A stretch of 15,250 bases of DNA from Pseudomonadota bacterium (GTDB taxonomy: Bacteria > Desulfobacterota > WTBG01 > CAIYCZ01), in NCBI GenBank assembly GCA_026388865.1, contig JAPLIX010000307.1:1-15250 (forward strand), written 5' to 3'. This document shows, piece by piece, positions 13,092 through 15,250 of this stretch (position 1 is the stretch's first letter; the number at the start of each line of letters is the position of its first letter). A program made the translations under genes and the position numbers. The notes under the pieces were generated by a model. It searched no databases. It worked only from the letters and a program-made list of their open reading frames with translations, and was not told where the DNA came from.

Positions 13092-15250
13092 TCACTGGGG
13101 AGTCTGGGTCGGCAATTCGGCCGGCACTGTTTCCTGAGGGAAAAAGCCGGTCTCCGCAGGCTCTTTGGGCACAAGAAATTTTTCCGGGTCAGGAATGACC
13201 AGGGCGCTCTTCAGTACTTCATCCATGTGCTCAACCATCACCATCGATATGCTTTTCAGGACCTGCGACGGAATTTCCTTTAAATCCTTCTCATTTTCCC
13301 TGGGGATAATCACGGTAGAGATATTACCCCGGTGGGCGGCAATAATCTTTTCTTTCAGCCCGCCGATGGGCAGCACCCGGCCGCGCAGTGTTATCTCTCC
13401 GGTCATGGCAACATCCTTGTTGACCGGAATCCGGGTAAGAGCTGATATAATAGATGTAGCCATAGCAATGCCGGCAGAGGGGCCATCCTTTGGTGTTGCG
13501 CCCTCCGGCACGTGTATGTGAATGTCAAGGTTCTGATAGAAATCCTTGGACAGGCCCAGCATGTCTGCGCGTGAGCGTGCATAGCTCATGGCAGCCTGGG
13601 CAGACTCCTGCATCACTTCTCCCAGCTTGCCGGTGATGGTAAGCTTGCCTTTCCCCGGCATAGTGGTAACTTCGATGACCAGCAGCTCTCCGCCCACCTC
13701 GGTCCAGGCCAGCCCTGTGGTGATGCCCACTTCATTTTTTTCCTCAGCTTTACCGTAGCGGAATTTCGGCACCCCGCGATATTTATACACGGTGTTGCGG
13801 CTTATCGGTATTTTTGTGTCCCGGCCCCGGGTAATCACTTCTTTAGCCACCTTGCGGCACACTGCTGCGATTTCCCGCTCAAGATTTCTGACCCCGGCTT
13901 CCCGGGTATAGCGGCGGATGATGGTGAGCAGCGCCTGATCTGAGAATACGATATTGTTCTCAGTTAAGCCATTGGTCCCAGTCTGCTTCGACACGAGGAA
14001 TTTTTTAGCAATTTGCAGCTTCTCCGTCTCAAGATATCCGGGGATGCGGATGATTTCCATCCGGTCCTGCAGCGCCGGCGGTATGGCATGCAGGGTATTC
14101 GCGGTGGTGATAAACATCACCTCGGAGAGGTCATAGTCCATGTCAATGTAGTGGTCATTAAAGGTGTGGTTCTGCTCGGGATCAAGCACCTCAAGCAGTG
14201 CCGCGGAGGGATCGCCGCGGAAGTCCATGCTCATCTTGTCCACTTCATCCAGCAGAAATACCGGATTGTCGGTGCCGGCCTTTTTCAGGCACTGGAGGAT
14301 TTTCCCGGGAAGGGCTCCGACATAGGTCCGGCGGTGACCGCGAATTTCAGCCTCATCCCGCACGCCGCCCAGCGACAGGCGCACAAACTTTCTCCCCGTC
14401 GCCCGGGCAATGGACTTGGCAAGGGACGTTTTTCCCACCCCCGGCGGCCCGACAAAACAGAGTATGGGCCCCTTAATTTTATTAACCAGGCCCTGCACTG
14501 CAAGGTATTCCAGAATCCGCTCTTTGGGTTCCTTGAGGCCGTAATGATCTTCTTCAAGAATTCTTTCTGACTCGTTCAGGTCCATCTTAATATCGGCCTT
14601 CTCACCCCAGGGCAGGCACAGTATCCAGTCAATGTAATTGCGCACCACGGTCACTTCAGCAGACATGGGGGGCATCATCTTCAGCTTTTTAATCTCTTTT
14701 TTGACCTTGCCGAGCGCCTCTTCAGAGAGCTTTTTAGATTGTACCTTCTCCTCAAGCTCCATGATTTCGCTCATGAGGTCATCTTTTTCCCCCATCTCCT
14801 TTTGAATGGCACGCATCTGCTCGTTCAAGTAGTAATCCTTCTGGGTCTTCTCCATCTGCTTCTTAACCCGGTTCTTTATCCGGCGCTCGATCTGCAGAAT
14901 TTCAATCTCTGACTCCATCAGGGAGTAGATGCTTTCCAGGCGCTGATTGACATCCAGCGTCTCCAGCAGCTTCTGCTTTTCCTCTATTTTGAGATTGAGG
15001 TGCGGGGCCAGCAGATCAGCGATGCGGCCCGGGTTATCAACTCCGGAAATGGTGGTGAGCATTTCCGGGGGGATCCGCTTATTGAGCTTTACATACTCAT
15101 CAAGGGTTGAAACGATGCTGCGCGTCAGGGCCTTGGTCTCGGGGCTGGTTTCGTATTCTTCTTCAACGGCCTCAGCCAGTACGGTAAAATGTTCGCGATG
15201 CGGGACAAAGCCCTTGATGCGATAGCGCTGCTTTCCTTCTACCAGCACCT
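13092..15250 (-). CDS. lon: ATP-dependent protease Lon (N-terminus beyond the window)
   Basis: The visible part is about 719 codons; the start lies to the right of the window. Lon is a cytosolic homohexamer that unfolds and degrades damaged and regulatory proteins. Counting from the first Met seen: the end of the N-terminal substrate domain (to ~100), a coiled-coil ('ESEIEILQIERRIKNRVKKQ', 112-131, to ~190), Walker A 'GPPGVGKT' (267-274), Walker B 'FLLDEVDK' (331-338), arginine-containing 'ALQDRMEII' (392-400), and the protease domain with catalytic Ser591 in 'KDGPSAG' and Lys634 in 'GGLKEKI', spaced 43 residues apart as in E. coli Lon. The C-terminus carries an extra Pro/Glu/Thr-rich tail of about 30 residues. 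Two tRNA genes follow with their own promoter. It is not LonB: no membrane segment is seen in the ATPase domain. Confidence 0.96.
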   Translation of the reverse strand, partial: VLVEGKQRYRIKGFVPHREHFTVLAEAVEEEYETSPETKALTRSIVSTLDEYVKLNKRIPPEMLTTISGVDNPGRIADLLAPHLNLKIEEKQKLLETLDVNQRLESIYSLMESEIEILQIERRIKNRVKKQMEKTQKDYYLNEQMRAIQKEMGEKDDLMSEIMELEEKVQSKKLSEEALGKVKKEIKKLKMMPPMSAEVTVVRNYIDWILCLPWGEKADIKMDLNESERILEEDHYGLKEPKERILEYLAVQGLVNKIKGPILCFVGPPGVGKTSLAKSIARATGRKFVRLSLGGVRDEAEIRGHRRTYVGALPGKILQCLKKAGTDNPVFLLDEVDKMSMDFRGDPSAALLEVLDPEQNHTFNDHYIDMDYDLSEVMFITTANTLHAIPPALQDRMEIIRIPGYLETEKLQIAKKFLVSKQTGTNGLTENNIVFSDQALLTIIRRYTREAGVRNLEREIAAVCRKVAKEVITRGRDTKIPISRNTVYKYRGVPKFRYGKAEEKNEVGITTGLAWTEVGGELLVIEVTTMPGKGKLTITGKLGEVMQESAQAAMSYARSRADMLGLSKDFYQNLDIHIHVPEGATPKDGPSAGIAMATSIISALTRIPVNKDVAMTGEITLRGRVLPIGGLKEKIIAAHRGNISTVIIPRENEKDLKEIPSQVLKSISMVMVEHMDEVLKSALVIPDPEKFLVPKEPAETGFFPQETVPAELPTQTPQ

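Noticed and set aside
14013..14570. Open frame on the + strand opposite lon
   Set aside because: It mirrors the highly conserved Lon ATPase domain and has no independent coding features.

Overview
The window looks like a chromosomal piece of an anaerobic bacterium. The Lon sequence, the tungsten-type aldehyde ferredoxin oxidoreductase, the YkuD_2-type L,D-transpeptidase and the general base composition suggest a Gram-negative anaerobe, perhaps of the Desulfobacterota or a neighbouring phylum. No 16S rRNA or other decisive marker is present, so this placement is a guess.

Left part (1-4037, all + strand): the end of a 2-oxoacid dehydrogenase E1 alpha gene and the complete E1 beta gene, both parts of a thiamine-diphosphate-dependent enzyme, followed by a terminator. 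Next come overlapping thiM and thiE, the thiazole salvage and coupling steps that make thiamine phosphate. The thiM leader can form two mutually exclusive hairpins, one of which covers the thiM ribosome binding site. No TPP riboswitch is recognisable. A phosphotriesterase-family metallohydrolase with all its metal ligands follows.

Middle part (4063-7420): an inner-membrane-anchored L,D-transpeptidase-like protein on the - strand is divergent from a full-length aldehyde ferredoxin oxidoreductase. The latter is followed by a 126-residue two-helix protein with the layout of a potassium-channel pore module but an atypical GGMGPV loop. A plausible terminator closes this pair.

Positions 7422-9135: debris of a metallophosphoesterase gene (frameshifted, truncated and fused to the tail of another reading frame), then a stand-alone RelA/SpoT-type HD hydrolase and an unknown two-helix membrane protein, both on the + strand.

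Right part (9219-15250, all - strand): a RhlE-like DEAD-box helicase with a long basic repeat tail, about 540 bp without a recognisable gene, an AAA_14/DUF4143 ATPase gene broken by a small deletion next to its Walker A region, tRNA-Asp and tRNA-Val genes separated by a heptad-repeat spacer, and most of a lon protease gene running off the right edge.

Most of the window is ordinary housekeeping or central metabolism. The parts most worth a second look are the thiM leader, the channel-like protein beside the oxidoreductase, the two decayed genes, the tRNA spacer repeats, and the structured spacer upstream of the oxidoreductase. I found no CRISPR array, insertion sequence or clear phage module.
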